This document shows positions 43,399-52,571 of a stretch of DNA of 57,709 nt, piece after piece; the first letter of the stretch is position 1; the number at the start of each line of letters is the position of its first letter. This DNA comes from CAZCQG01 sp964500775. Its GTDB lineage: Bacteria > Campylobacterota > Campylobacteria > Campylobacterales > CAZCQG01. The notes under the pieces are model-generated. The model worked only from the letters and a program-made list of their open reading frames with translations. It made no database searches and was not told where the DNA came from. The stretch spans positions 1 through 57,709 of the forward strand of contig CAZCQG010000012.1 in assembly GCA_964500775.1 (NCBI GenBank), given 5' to 3'. Position numbers and translations under genes: made by a program.

Positions 43399-45654
43399 AT
43401 GCAGTATTTTAGATTCTCCTCTAAAGTAGTCTTGTTATGCGTGTTCTTCGCCTTTGACTTATATGCTATGACCCTCAAAGAAGGTCTAGAGTTAGCGCTA
43501 GATAACGACCCTGAAGTATTGACGAGGAAAAACAGTATCGTGAGCATCGGACACGAAGTGGATGCCGCAAAAGGGCTGTATAGACCGAAGCTCGATTTTG
43601 TAGGAAAGATGCAAAAAGAGGGTTACAACGGCTCGCTGATACCTGCCGATAATTACAATAGAAAAAGCGATAGTTGGGAATTTGTCCTCACACAACCCCT
43701 CATCGACGGCGGAGATGCCGCGTATGAAGAGAGCTTGCAGCTCGCTAGGCTCGATTCTGCGAGATATTATATGCTAGAGAGCGCCAATAAAGTAGCCCTC
43801 CGCTATATAGAATCGTATCTCAATACGCTTCGAGAAAAAGACAACTTACGTCTAGCCAACGAATCCTATACTATAAATAAAGACATCTTCGAGAAAATAA
43901 AAAAGAAGGTCGACAAAGGATTTGGTACGAGGCTCGAATACGAGAGGGCGAAAACCAAAATCGAAGAATCGACCACAAACCTTACGACCCAAAAAATTAA
44001 TTACAGAGAAGCCAAAATCGGATTGCGCAATTTCGTGCAAGAGGATTTTGATACCGACGAACTGGTGATGCCGCTATTTTATTTCGATCTCCCGAAAGAT
44101 TTCGAGGGTGCATTAGACACCGCTATGCAGCTCCACCCCTCTATGAAGGTCTCGACAAACAACGTAAATGTCGCTTTATATGAGCATAAAAGGGATTTGA
44201 AAGCCTTTTATCCGAAGGTTGATTTTGTAGGGAGATACAAAACAAATAACACGATTTATGACGGCGACGACCAAACGGACGAGTATAGCCTAGGCGTCGA
44301 AATAAAATACAATCTCTACAACGGGGGAAGGGATGAGGCGCTAAGAGAAAAAGCGCTCAAAAACGTAGACGAGAAAAAAATCTCCATCGAAAAAAGCAAG
44401 CAAGAGGTCGAAAATAGATTGAGACTCGCGTGGAATGCGTATGAGATGAACGAAAAAAAGGTCAAAGAGCTTGAAAACTACGTCATCTCAAGAAAAGATG
44501 TCTTGGATACCTCTTTTGAAGAGTTTGATCTAGGAACCGTTGATTTGACGACGCTTCTAAAAGCCGAGGAAGATTATATTACCGCAAAAAGGAGCGCCCT
44601 ATCTAGCACCTACGATTTTCTGCTTGCAAAATACAGAATCTTAGAGGGTATGGGGGTTTTGGTCAACAATATCATTTTGGACGAAGGGCGTTTTGCTACA
44701 CTACAAAATACGAGACACGATTCTTATGCCTCATTATCCGAAGGGGGCTACTCATATACCACAAGAAGAAGTTTCAAAAAAGAGCGATACGACAAAATAG
44801 CTCTTTCAACGGCAAAAAATCAAGAAATACCTGCTCTTCTATCCGAAGAATCGGCTAGACGGACTAACTTTTTCTCCGCACTCACACCCCAAACCCAAGA
44901 AGAGTGCTATCTCGTGACCGCACGCTCGCTCAACATAAGAGCAACTTCCGATTTAAGCGCAAAAGTAATAGGCGGGTATAGAAAGGGTGAAAAAATTTGC
45001 GGCGCGCAAAAAGAAGACGGCTGGCTCAAAACTACTACCGGATGGGTAAGTGCGGCATACTTATCGCCCGTCTCCATCGAGACGGAAGAGGTAGCCGAGA
45101 CCTCTAGCGAAGAGACACTCTCCCCCAAAGGTTATCCCTTGCTTGCTTCCGATAAAACAAGCACTTCAAGCAGTTGCTATAAAGTCAATGCCGACTATCT
45201 TAATGCAAGAAAGGGTGCGGGGCTGTCGGAAAATATCGTAGGTCAGTATAAAGAGGGGGCGATCGTATGCGAAGAGGCAAAAGAAGGTGACTGGCTACTA
45301 AGTGCTCAAGGCTGGGTAAACACGGCTTATTTGGAAAAAATGGATGATATGTATGTCATTGCCGATGAGAACTCAAAATTTGTAGCGCTGAATGATAGCG
45401 ACAAAGAAGAAGAGGGTTTATGCTTTTTTGTGAAATCTATATATGCCAATATCTACGATACTCCCGATGAAAACGGAAAGATCGAAGGGAATCTTATTCA
45501 AGATGAAAAATTTTGCATCAAAGAAGAAGCCTATAGTGAGGATAAGCACTGGGTGCAATATAACAAAGGGTGGATAAAAACCGAAAACCTCGGTACTAAT
45601 GAGATAAAAAATAAAGTAGCTTTGCTATTTAACCGCTTTTTAATACACCGCTAA
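43399..45654 (+). CDS. TolC-family type I secretion channel with three C-terminal SH3 domains
   Basis: This is a 751-residue outer membrane protein. A signal peptide (1-22, ending LYA) leads to a complete TolC/LapE-type channel (about 23-435) with the starting block MTLKEGLELALDNDPEVL and a second repeat ending near LLAKYRILEGMGVLV. After a linker, three bacterial SH3 (SH3b) domains follow at about 500-560, 590-648 and 672-735. Each begins at a cysteine and ends W-V/I-x-x-x-Y/N-L, for example LNIRATSDLSAKVIGG and LNARKGAGLSENIVGQ. SH3b domains bind peptidoglycan or peptides, so the tail may fix the channel to the cell wall. The first gene of the rightward half, followed after 27 bp by the ABC exporter. 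Confidence 0.88.
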   Translation: MQYFRFSSKVVLLCVFFAFDLYAMTLKEGLELALDNDPEVLTRKNSIVSIGHEVDAAKGLYRPKLDFVGKMQKEGYNGSLIPADNYNRKSDSWEFVLTQPLIDGGDAAYEESLQLARLDSARYYMLESANKVALRYIESYLNTLREKDNLRLANESYTINKDIFEKIKKKVDKGFGTRLEYERAKTKIEESTTNLTTQKINYREAKIGLRNFVQEDFDTDELVMPLFYFDLPKDFEGALDTAMQLHPSMKVSTNNVNVALYEHKRDLKAFYPKVDFVGRYKTNNTIYDGDDQTDEYSLGVEIKYNLYNGGRDEALREKALKNVDEKKISIEKSKQEVENRLRLAWNAYEMNEKKVKELENYVISRKDVLDTSFEEFDLGTVDLTTLLKAEEDYITAKRSALSSTYDFLLAKYRILEGMGVLVNNIILDEGRFATLQNTRHDSYASLSEGGYSYTTRRSFKKERYDKIALSTAKNQEIPALLSEESARRTNFFSALTPQTQEECYLVTARSLNIRATSDLSAKVIGGYRKGEKICGAQKEDGWLKTTTGWVSAAYLSPVSIETEEVAETSSEETLSPKGYPLLASDKTSTSSSCYKVNADYLNARKGAGLSENIVGQYKEGAIVCEEAKEGDWLLSAQGWVNTAYLEKMDDMYVIADENSKFVALNDSDKEEEGLCFFVKSIYANIYDTPDENGKIEGNLIQDEKFCIKEEAYSEDKHWVQYNKGWIKTENLGTNEIKNKVALLFNRFLIHR

Positions 45655-45681
45655 AAAAGCTCACGACGACAAGGAAGAAGT

Positions 45682-47843
45682 ATGCTTGAAGAATTAAGTC
45701 TAGATAAAGAGCTTTTAAAGAAATATGACGGCGACCCCGTCTTGGATGCTCTCGTCATATTTTCAAAGATGAACGGTAGACCCTATACCAAAGAATCGCT
45801 CATCGCGGGATTGCCCGTCGAAGAGGGGAAAAATTCTCCGGTACTCTTTTCAAAACACGGATCAAAATCACTTTTCTCTAGGGNNNNNNNNNNACCAAAA
45901 TAGAGGATATAAACGTTTTACTCTTGCCTTGCATCTTGCTTTTACATGGAGCCAAACCCGAAGATGAGCTTGGTGCTTGCATCTTGCTCGGTTTCGACGA
46001 TGAAATGAAAAATGCCCGCATCGTCCTGCCCGAAGCTGAAGATATAGAAAATACCGTCCCTGTAGAATCGCTCAAAAAACGGTATTTCGGACTTTCAATT
46101 CTTCTTAAAAAAGAGTTGCGAGTAGAGGGGAAAGACGAAGGGATTACGGGGGTTAAAGAGAATCACTGGTTTTGGGGTACGGTAAAAATAGTAAAAGATG
46201 TGTACAGAGACGTAATCATCGCCTCATTTCTTATAAACCTATTCGTCTTAGTCACTCCGCTATTTACGATGAATGTCTACGACAGAGTCGTCCCGAACAA
46301 CGCCAAAGACACCCTTTGGGTTCTCTCCATCGGAGTAATATTCATCTACTTTGTCGATATATTTTTAAAATTCCTCCGCTCCTACTTTTTGGAAACCGCA
46401 GGAAAAAAGACCGATATTATAGCCTCGTCGATAATATTCGAGCGGGTGCTTGATTTGCGTATGTCTTCCCTCCCCGGCTCGGTCGGCTCACTGGCAAATA
46501 TATTAAAAGAGTTTGAAAGCATCCGAGGATTCCTCACCTCATCGACCATCTCGATTCTTATAGACCTCCCTTTTATAGGAATCTTCTTGATGACTATTTA
46601 CTACATAGCGGGGGCTATCGTTTTGGTGCCTATCGGCACTATAATCATCATCGTTTTATACACCTACTATGCAAAGACGAAACTCACTCAAAGTATCAAA
46701 GAGAGCTACGGAGCCGGCTCTATGAAAAACGGTGTGCTCATCGAAAGCCTCTCCTCCATAGAGACACTCAAAGCCCTAGGAGCGCTAGGATATGCACAAT
46801 GGAAATGGGAGGAGGCAACCGCGGACATTGCGGAGAGGAGTATCGGCACGAAAGTCATCTCCTCTTCTATTGCCACCATCACCTCGTTCTTGGTGCAGCT
46901 CAATACGGTGCTAGTGATAATAGGCGGAGTGTATATGATAGCCGATAATAATCTCACGATGGGCGGTCTCATAGCCGCAGTCATCATCTCCTCCCGCGCC
47001 ATCGCACCTATGGGGCAAGTAGCAAATCTTTTGGCGACATACGAACACACGAAAACCTCTTATGATGCATTGAATGAAGTAATGAATCTCCCCGTAGAGC
47101 ATCCGCAGGGGAAAAAATTCGTCGCTAGACCCGAATACAAAGGGAAAATAGAATTTAGAGGCGTTAACTTTACCTACCCCGGGAGCGACAAGATAGCGCT
47201 ACAAAACATCAACTTTTCAATCGAGAGCGGAGAAAAAGTAGCAATAATAGGAAAAATAGGCTCGGGAAAATCGACGATACAAAAGCTCCTCTCTTCTCTC
47301 TATTATTCCGATGCAGGATCGATACTCATAGATAATATAGATATTAAACAGCTCGATCCCGCGGAGCTTAGAAAAAATATCGCTTACGTATCACAAGATA
47401 CGATTCTCTTTAACGGAACGGTCAAAGAAAACATCATCTACAGAGCGCCGCATAGCGAAGATGAAGACATTATCCGTGCCGCAGACATCAGCGGCGTGAT
47501 GGATTTTGTCAACAGACACCCTAAAGGCTTTGATATGCCCGTAGGAGAGAGGGGGAATCTCCTCTCGGGTGGTCAAAAGCAGAGTGTGGGAATCGCACGA
47601 TCGATACTCCTCAATAGTCCGATCGTATTGCTAGATGAACCCTCAAATGCAATGGATAGCGCGACGGAGACGAAATTTATCAAAAAGATCAAAACCTATC
47701 TTAAAGATAAGACAACCATAGTCGTCACACACAAGACATCTCTTTTGGAGCTAGTAGATAGGGTGATCGTCCTTGACGAAGGACACGTGGTGCTTGATGG
47801 GCCGAAAGAGGAAGTGCTGAACGCATTGAAAAAACAAAAGTAA
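45682..47843 (+). CDS. LapB-like type I secretion ABC transporter (broken by a 10-N gap)
   Basis: The N-terminal part (45682 to the gap) and the rest (from about 45895) belong to one gene; the frame shift is caused by the estimated gap length. Order: a C39-like domain without the catalytic cysteine (about the first 140 residues), a six-helix ABC membrane domain (VYRDVIIASFLINLF onward), and an ATPase with Walker A GKIGSGKST, signature LSGGQKQS, Walker B IVLLDEPSNAMDS and switch H in VVTHK. The inactive C39-like domain is typical of exporters of RTX/LapA substrates that keep their leader. It works with the PAS-HlyD and TolC proteins to export the adhesin. Confidence 0.9.
45884..45893. other. 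Assembly gap (10 N) inside the ABC exporter gene
   Basis: Ten N interrupt the C39-like domain. Flanking frames disagree by two bases, so the true gap is not 10 bp. Confidence 0.95.
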
Positions 47844-47849
47844 AGGGAG

Positions 47850-48404
47850 ATGATGAACAAAATTTTATCTATCGCCGCGACTTCGGCGATCATTTTGCTG
47901 TCAAGCGGTTGCGCACCCAAAAAGCCTTATACCGATAGCGAACTTTCATTTTTGCTCGATATGAAAAACAGACTTGAAAAGATAGACGCCAATCTAGAAT
48001 CTTCACAAAAAAAACTAAGTGACCTAGAAGGGGTCATCTCGCTACTTGATAAAAAACTTCAAAAACACGAGAACGAACTTAGGAGTCTAAGCGTCGAAGT
48101 CTCGAAACTCTCTGGTATCGGGGCGAGCGAAGGGGATTTATACAAAAAACTCTCCTTCAAGGCGAACCCCCAAAATAAAACGCTTAGCTTTGAAAAAGCG
48201 GTTCTCAAGCTCACGAATAACGCCCAAATCTTCAATAAAAACGGTGAGCCGATTGATTTTTGGTATGCGGGACGCACTTTTGACACTACCTTCCGCATCG
48301 GCAAATATTTTAAAATCGACAATTATTACCTTATAGATACGTGGGTAGAAGCAAAAGAAGAGTTGTTTATCTCCGAAGAGGCGGTGTTTAGAGAAGCGCT
48401 CTAA
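47850..48404 (+). CDS. Coiled-coil lipoprotein of the secretion locus
   Basis: This is a 184-residue lipoprotein with lipobox LLSSGC (C21). Residues 33-85 are a charged heptad-like coiled coil (LEKIDANLESSQKKLSDLE), and the C-terminal 80 residues form a beta-rich domain with FWYAGRTFDTTFRIGKYF. It starts 6 bp after the ABC gene stop (GGGAG precedes the tandem ATGATG) and closes the operon. The periplasmic coiled coil could pack against the adaptor or channel. I recognise no named family. Confidence 0.7.
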   Translation: MMNKILSIAATSAIILLSSGCAPKKPYTDSELSFLLDMKNRLEKIDANLESSQKKLSDLEGVISLLDKKLQKHENELRSLSVEVSKLSGIGASEGDLYKKLSFKANPQNKTLSFEKAVLKLTNNAQIFNKNGEPIDFWYAGRTFDTTFRIGKYFKIDNYYLIDTWVEAKEELFISEEAVFREAL

Positions 48405-48516
48405 GATTGCGCGCTGCTAAGATAAATATTAAACTTCCAAACTACTTCGTATGTAATTTTTTCGTTTTAATTCTCCACTATACTTCTGCTCCCAATCAAA
48501 CATTTCGGAGGAGCAG

Positions 48517-49419
48517 ATGCCCGCTTTTAGAATCTTTATTTTTTCTCTCCTGTTTTCCGTCTTTGCGTACGCCGAGTGTATCAATTTCGGGGTTATCCCA
48601 TACGGAAACATCCGTCTTATCCAAGAAGAATACCAAAAACTAGCAGAATGGCTCAAAAACTCCCAAGGGGTATGCGTCGATGTCAGCGTCCAAAAAAACT
48701 ACGATGAGACGATACGACTCCTAGGCGAAAAAAAACTCGACTGCGCGAGAGTCGGACCTTTTTCCTATGCATTAGCGGCACAGATAGCATCCGTAGAGCC
48801 GATCGTAGTGGGTGCTAAAAAAAATAATGAAGCTACGTACAAAACGATATTGTTAGCCGACAAGAAGATAGCCGAAAAACTTGCCCTCAAAAAACCGCTT
48901 CACGGGATAGACGGTATGCGACAACTTGTAAGCTTACTGCAAAAAGATGCACGGCGGTATCTCGTCGGCTTTTCGGATACAAGCTCTACTTCAGGCTATC
49001 TTGTCCCGACCTATTACCTCTCAAAAGCAGGGATTCAAAGTGACGAATATTTTGGCAAAACGCTCTTTTTAGGGACACACGAAGCGGTACAATTAAGCGT
49101 CAAAAACAAGATTCTCTCCTTAGGCTTTAGCAACGACAAAACCTACTCCAAACTCATTTCCGAAAAAAAGTTGAGCGAGAAAGAGGTTGCGGTACTTTGG
49201 GTCTCCGACCCGATACCCGATTCGCCTATTATATGCCGAGATGATTTGGACGAGAGACAAAAATACTCTCTCAAAACATCGCTCATCCAAGCGCCAAAAG
49301 AATACATTCCAAACTACGGCGGCGCGGTGAAATACATAGAGACATCCGCGAAAAATTATGAGATTATTCGGCAGCTCCAACGTTTTGTAGAAAAAAATAA
49401 CCTCAAGCTTCCCGAATGA
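48517..49419 (+). CDS. PhnD-like phosphate/phosphonate-type binding protein, kinase partner
   Basis: This is a 300-residue periplasmic binding protein of the PhnD (phosphonate/phosphite, type 2) family: a signal peptide (1-19, ending FAYA), then FGVIPYGNIRLIQEEY, CARVGPFSYALA and SSTSGYLVPTYYLSKAGI, the Ser/Thr cluster that holds the oxyanion. There is no permease or ATPase. The stop overlaps the kinase ATG by 4 bp (ATGA), so it is a co-translated sensor part. A TATACT box lies at about 48480. The ligand may be phosphonate, phosphite or another small anion. Confidence 0.85.
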   Translation: MPAFRIFIFSLLFSVFAYAECINFGVIPYGNIRLIQEEYQKLAEWLKNSQGVCVDVSVQKNYDETIRLLGEKKLDCARVGPFSYALAAQIASVEPIVVGAKKNNEATYKTILLADKKIAEKLALKKPLHGIDGMRQLVSLLQKDARRYLVGFSDTSSTSGYLVPTYYLSKAGIQSDEYFGKTLFLGTHEAVQLSVKNKILSLGFSNDKTYSKLISEKKLSEKEVAVLWVSDPIPDSPIICRDDLDERQKYSLKTSLIQAPKEYIPNYGGAVKYIETSAKNYEIIRQLQRFVEKNNLKLPE

Positions 49420-52400
49420 GCCGTCTTTTTCCCTATATCCTTCTTGTGCTGCTATGGATAGGGGCTAGCGTATTTAATATAGGAATCTATAATGCTCGCA
49501 TAAACGAATACGATGCGATACTCTCCGAAAAAATAGAAACTCTTTATGAGAATCTTTTACAAGGAGTATTGCAACAAAACCGCCTGCTCTTTTTTGAGAA
49601 TATCGATAACTACGAATACGGTAAAACACTCCATCAAGCATCGATAGCTCCAAATATCGATACGTTGGCATCTTTGGGGATTTTGCTCGAAAGCTTCGCA
49701 TCGCCCTTTGTCAACGCCTCAAAAGAGGAGCTGCTAGGTGTCACTTTTTATGATGCCGCTTATCGACATATAAGAAGCGTCACGAAAAAAAATGAAGCCC
49801 CCGTGCGTCCGAAACTAGACGCCGCACACCTTCAAAAAATCAAAAACTACATCCTATACATCGGTGATGACGGGAGATTCCATTTCGTGCAAAAAATACT
49901 CTTCCAAGGGAGCGTCGCGGGGTACATAGATTTTCAGAGCGATATTGGAAAAAGCTTGGCTCGCGGAAATAAAGAGAAGAGCCTTGGGTTGTATACGTTT
50001 TTAGAAAACACTCCTCTAGAGAAGAAAGATTCCGTATCCGAAGAGACGATATTTGGAGAGATGTCTCGTTTTATAGCCTCTTTAAAGCTCGCAGACAAGA
50101 ATCAAGGATGCTTCGGAGCACAAGACTACTCCCTTTGCGCTATCGCCATACGGGATCCGATGGTAGGGCGAGTAGGCTATTTGGCGGTGGTGCGAGAGGA
50201 AAATAAATATAAAGAACTCCGTGACGACTTGATATTTAAAACAGTCACGTTAAGCGCTTTTTTTCTCCTCTCGCTCTATCTTTTTTATAAAACCGAGCGG
50301 GTCACTTTTATGACGAGAAGGCTCGGAAAGATACTCGAAGAATCCAATGACGAGATTCTCCTCTATGACATAAGAAGCGGAAAAATCATCCAAACAAACA
50401 AAAGACTGCGGAAAAAACTCGACTACTCCGAAAGTGAAATTTACTCCCTCGCCGTAACGGAGATTCTCCCTACGTTAGACCTTTTGGAATTGCGTGATTT
50501 TACGCCGGAAAAAAGTGTCGTGCGGTATTGTAAGTTTAAAAAAAAGGGTGGAGGAGAGTATGACATACGGGTAAATATCCAGCGCTTCAAAGACACCGAC
50601 AACGATATTGTCCTTTTTATAGCCGAAGATATTACCAATGAATTAGAGCTCAAAGAGCAGGTTTTTCTCCAAAAAGAGTTTTTGCAAACCGTCATAGATA
50701 CGATCCCCCACCCTATTTTCGTCAAAGATTCCAACCTCAAATACATTATGATAAACAACTCGGCACTTACGTTTTTGAACGCAAAAGAGAAAAACGATGT
50801 CATCGGCAAAGACGATTTTGAAATAGATATTTCGCTCGACAACGCCAAAACCTTCACCGAACAAGATTTGCACGTACTGCTCACAAAAGAGACGCTCACG
50901 CTAGAAAGCGAAGAGATGTCCGAATCTAGCGGGCAAACGAAGTGGTATCAAATCATCAAAACACCGCTTGGAAATATAGGCTATCCCAAGTGCGACGATA
51001 TGCTCTTGGGGGTAGCGACCGATATAACGATGAGCGAAACCCTTAAGCACAAACTAGCGGGAATCAACAACGAGCTCAATATCAGAATCGAGAAAGAGAT
51101 CGAGAATCGCTTCAAAAGCGAAGAGCGTTACAAGGATCTTTTTGAAAATATCAACGAAGCGATTCTCGTCTTAAAAATCGAAAAGGGAAATTGCAAGATA
51201 GTCGAACTCAATTTCAACGCCACAAAGCTTTTCAAAAAAGACAAGACGGAGCTTTTACGCACCGATTTTAGAAATTTGTTCGGGCTTGAGGCGGATTATG
51301 AATGTTCGCTCGACAAGATGGCGCAAAACGAAACGTATGAAGACAAGATAAAGATTCTTATCGAAGAGACATTTCGAGTACTTATTATGCGCACCCGCTC
51401 CTATTTTTATAACAAATCCCACTATATCATCGTCTCATTGACAGACATCAGCGAACACGAACAACTCAAAAAAGAGAAGCGCGAGCACAAAAAGCTCTTT
51501 GAGACACTTTTTAAAAAAGCCAACTCGGGCATTTGCATCCTCGATGAAAACGGCGCATTCGTCAAACACAACAGAGGATTTTGCAAAATGGTGGGCTACG
51601 AGGCAAACGAAGTCAAACAGTTTGATTTCGCATACTTTCTCACGCCCGAGGCAAAAGAGCGTTTTAATGCCGAAAACAAAAAAATATTTGAAGAGCAAAA
51701 AGATATTCAAGACGCCTACACGCTAGTGAACAAAGAGGGGAATACGCTCGATGCCATAGGCTCTTCGGTCATCCTTTATAGCGATACGAAAAAATTTCGT
51801 TTGATGATTCTTGAAGACATCACCAAGTTAAAAACTCTCGAAGGAAAACAAAAAGAACAAGAACGCCTAATGGCACAACAAGCGAAAATGGCGGAGATGG
51901 GCGATATGATAGGAGCTATCGCCCACCAATGGCGCCAACCGCTCAACTCCATCAACGCCGCGGCAATAAAATTGAGACTTTTGGATGATCTTGAGCGGCT
52001 AGATTCTGCGGGGATAAAAGATACGACCCTCTTTATCGAAGAGCAGAGCAACAAGATGTCCGAAACCATAAACGACTTTTTAAACTTCTTCAAACCCTCG
52101 CGCGAAAAAGAGCACTTCTATCTCGAAAAAGTGATAAATAATATCAACAAAATGCTCGGCGTACAACTCCTCAACAGAAATATCCGGTTTAGCTGGGAAG
52201 TAGAAAACAATCTTGAAATATACGGATTCAAAAACGAACTCGAACACGTTTTGCTCAATATCGTCACCAACGCAAGGGATGCATTTGAAGGGAAAAATCT
52301 CCCCAACCAGAGCATCTTTATCCAAGCCGCGCAGGATGAAAAATCTATTTTCATATCCGTACAAGACACCGCAGGGGGAATCCAAGATGCCATTATAGAA

Positions 52401-52571
52401 AAAATCTTCAATCCCTACTTCACCACAAAAGCGACCGACAAAGGGACGGGGATCGGACTCTATATGGCAAAAAGTATCATTGAGCGAAGTTTTGAAGGAA
52501 AAATCGAAGCTCGAAACTTCGGCGAAGGGGCGCGCTTCGACATCACGTTAAAAAGGGGAAACAATGGGTGA
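49416..52571 (+). CDS. Multi-PAS hybrid-type membrane histidine kinase
   Basis: This is a 1051-residue kinase: N-terminal membrane helix (3-23), a periplasmic sensor of about 245 residues, a second helix (about 272-292), then four PAS-like domains (roughly 305-410, 425-550, 570-680, 690-800), and a HisKA/ATPase core with IAHQWRQPLNSI (His near 835), N-box NIVTNARDAF, and G-boxes DTAGGIQ and GTGIGLYMAK. No receiver is attached. It overlaps the binding protein by 4 bp and the next gene by 8 bp. The binding protein probably docks on the periplasmic sensor, and the next two genes are probable phosphoryl acceptors. Confidence 0.88.
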   Translation: MSRLFPYILLVLLWIGASVFNIGIYNARINEYDAILSEKIETLYENLLQGVLQQNRLLFFENIDNYEYGKTLHQASIAPNIDTLASLGILLESFASPFVNASKEELLGVTFYDAAYRHIRSVTKKNEAPVRPKLDAAHLQKIKNYILYIGDDGRFHFVQKILFQGSVAGYIDFQSDIGKSLARGNKEKSLGLYTFLENTPLEKKDSVSEETIFGEMSRFIASLKLADKNQGCFGAQDYSLCAIAIRDPMVGRVGYLAVVREENKYKELRDDLIFKTVTLSAFFLLSLYLFYKTERVTFMTRRLGKILEESNDEILLYDIRSGKIIQTNKRLRKKLDYSESEIYSLAVTEILPTLDLLELRDFTPEKSVVRYCKFKKKGGGEYDIRVNIQRFKDTDNDIVLFIAEDITNELELKEQVFLQKEFLQTVIDTIPHPIFVKDSNLKYIMINNSALTFLNAKEKNDVIGKDDFEIDISLDNAKTFTEQDLHVLLTKETLTLESEEMSESSGQTKWYQIIKTPLGNIGYPKCDDMLLGVATDITMSETLKHKLAGINNELNIRIEKEIENRFKSEERYKDLFENINEAILVLKIEKGNCKIVELNFNATKLFKKDKTELLRTDFRNLFGLEADYECSLDKMAQNETYEDKIKILIEETFRVLIMRTRSYFYNKSHYIIVSLTDISEHEQLKKEKREHKKLFETLFKKANSGICILDENGAFVKHNRGFCKMVGYEANEVKQFDFAYFLTPEAKERFNAENKKIFEEQKDIQDAYTLVNKEGNTLDAIGSSVILYSDTKKFRLMILEDITKLKTLEGKQKEQERLMAQQAKMAEMGDMIGAIAHQWRQPLNSINAAAIKLRLLDDLERLDSAGIKDTTLFIEEQSNKMSETINDFLNFFKPSREKEHFYLEKVINNINKMLGVQLLNRNIRFSWEVENNLEIYGFKNELEHVLLNIVTNARDAFEGKNLPNQSIFIQAAQDEKSIFISVQDTAGGIQDAIIEKIFNPYFTTKATDKGTGIGLYMAKSIIERSFEGKIEARNFGEGARFDITLKRGNNG

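Noticed and set aside
45884..45893. Apparent frameshift splitting the ABC exporter
   Set aside because: Explained by the 10-N gap of unknown true length.
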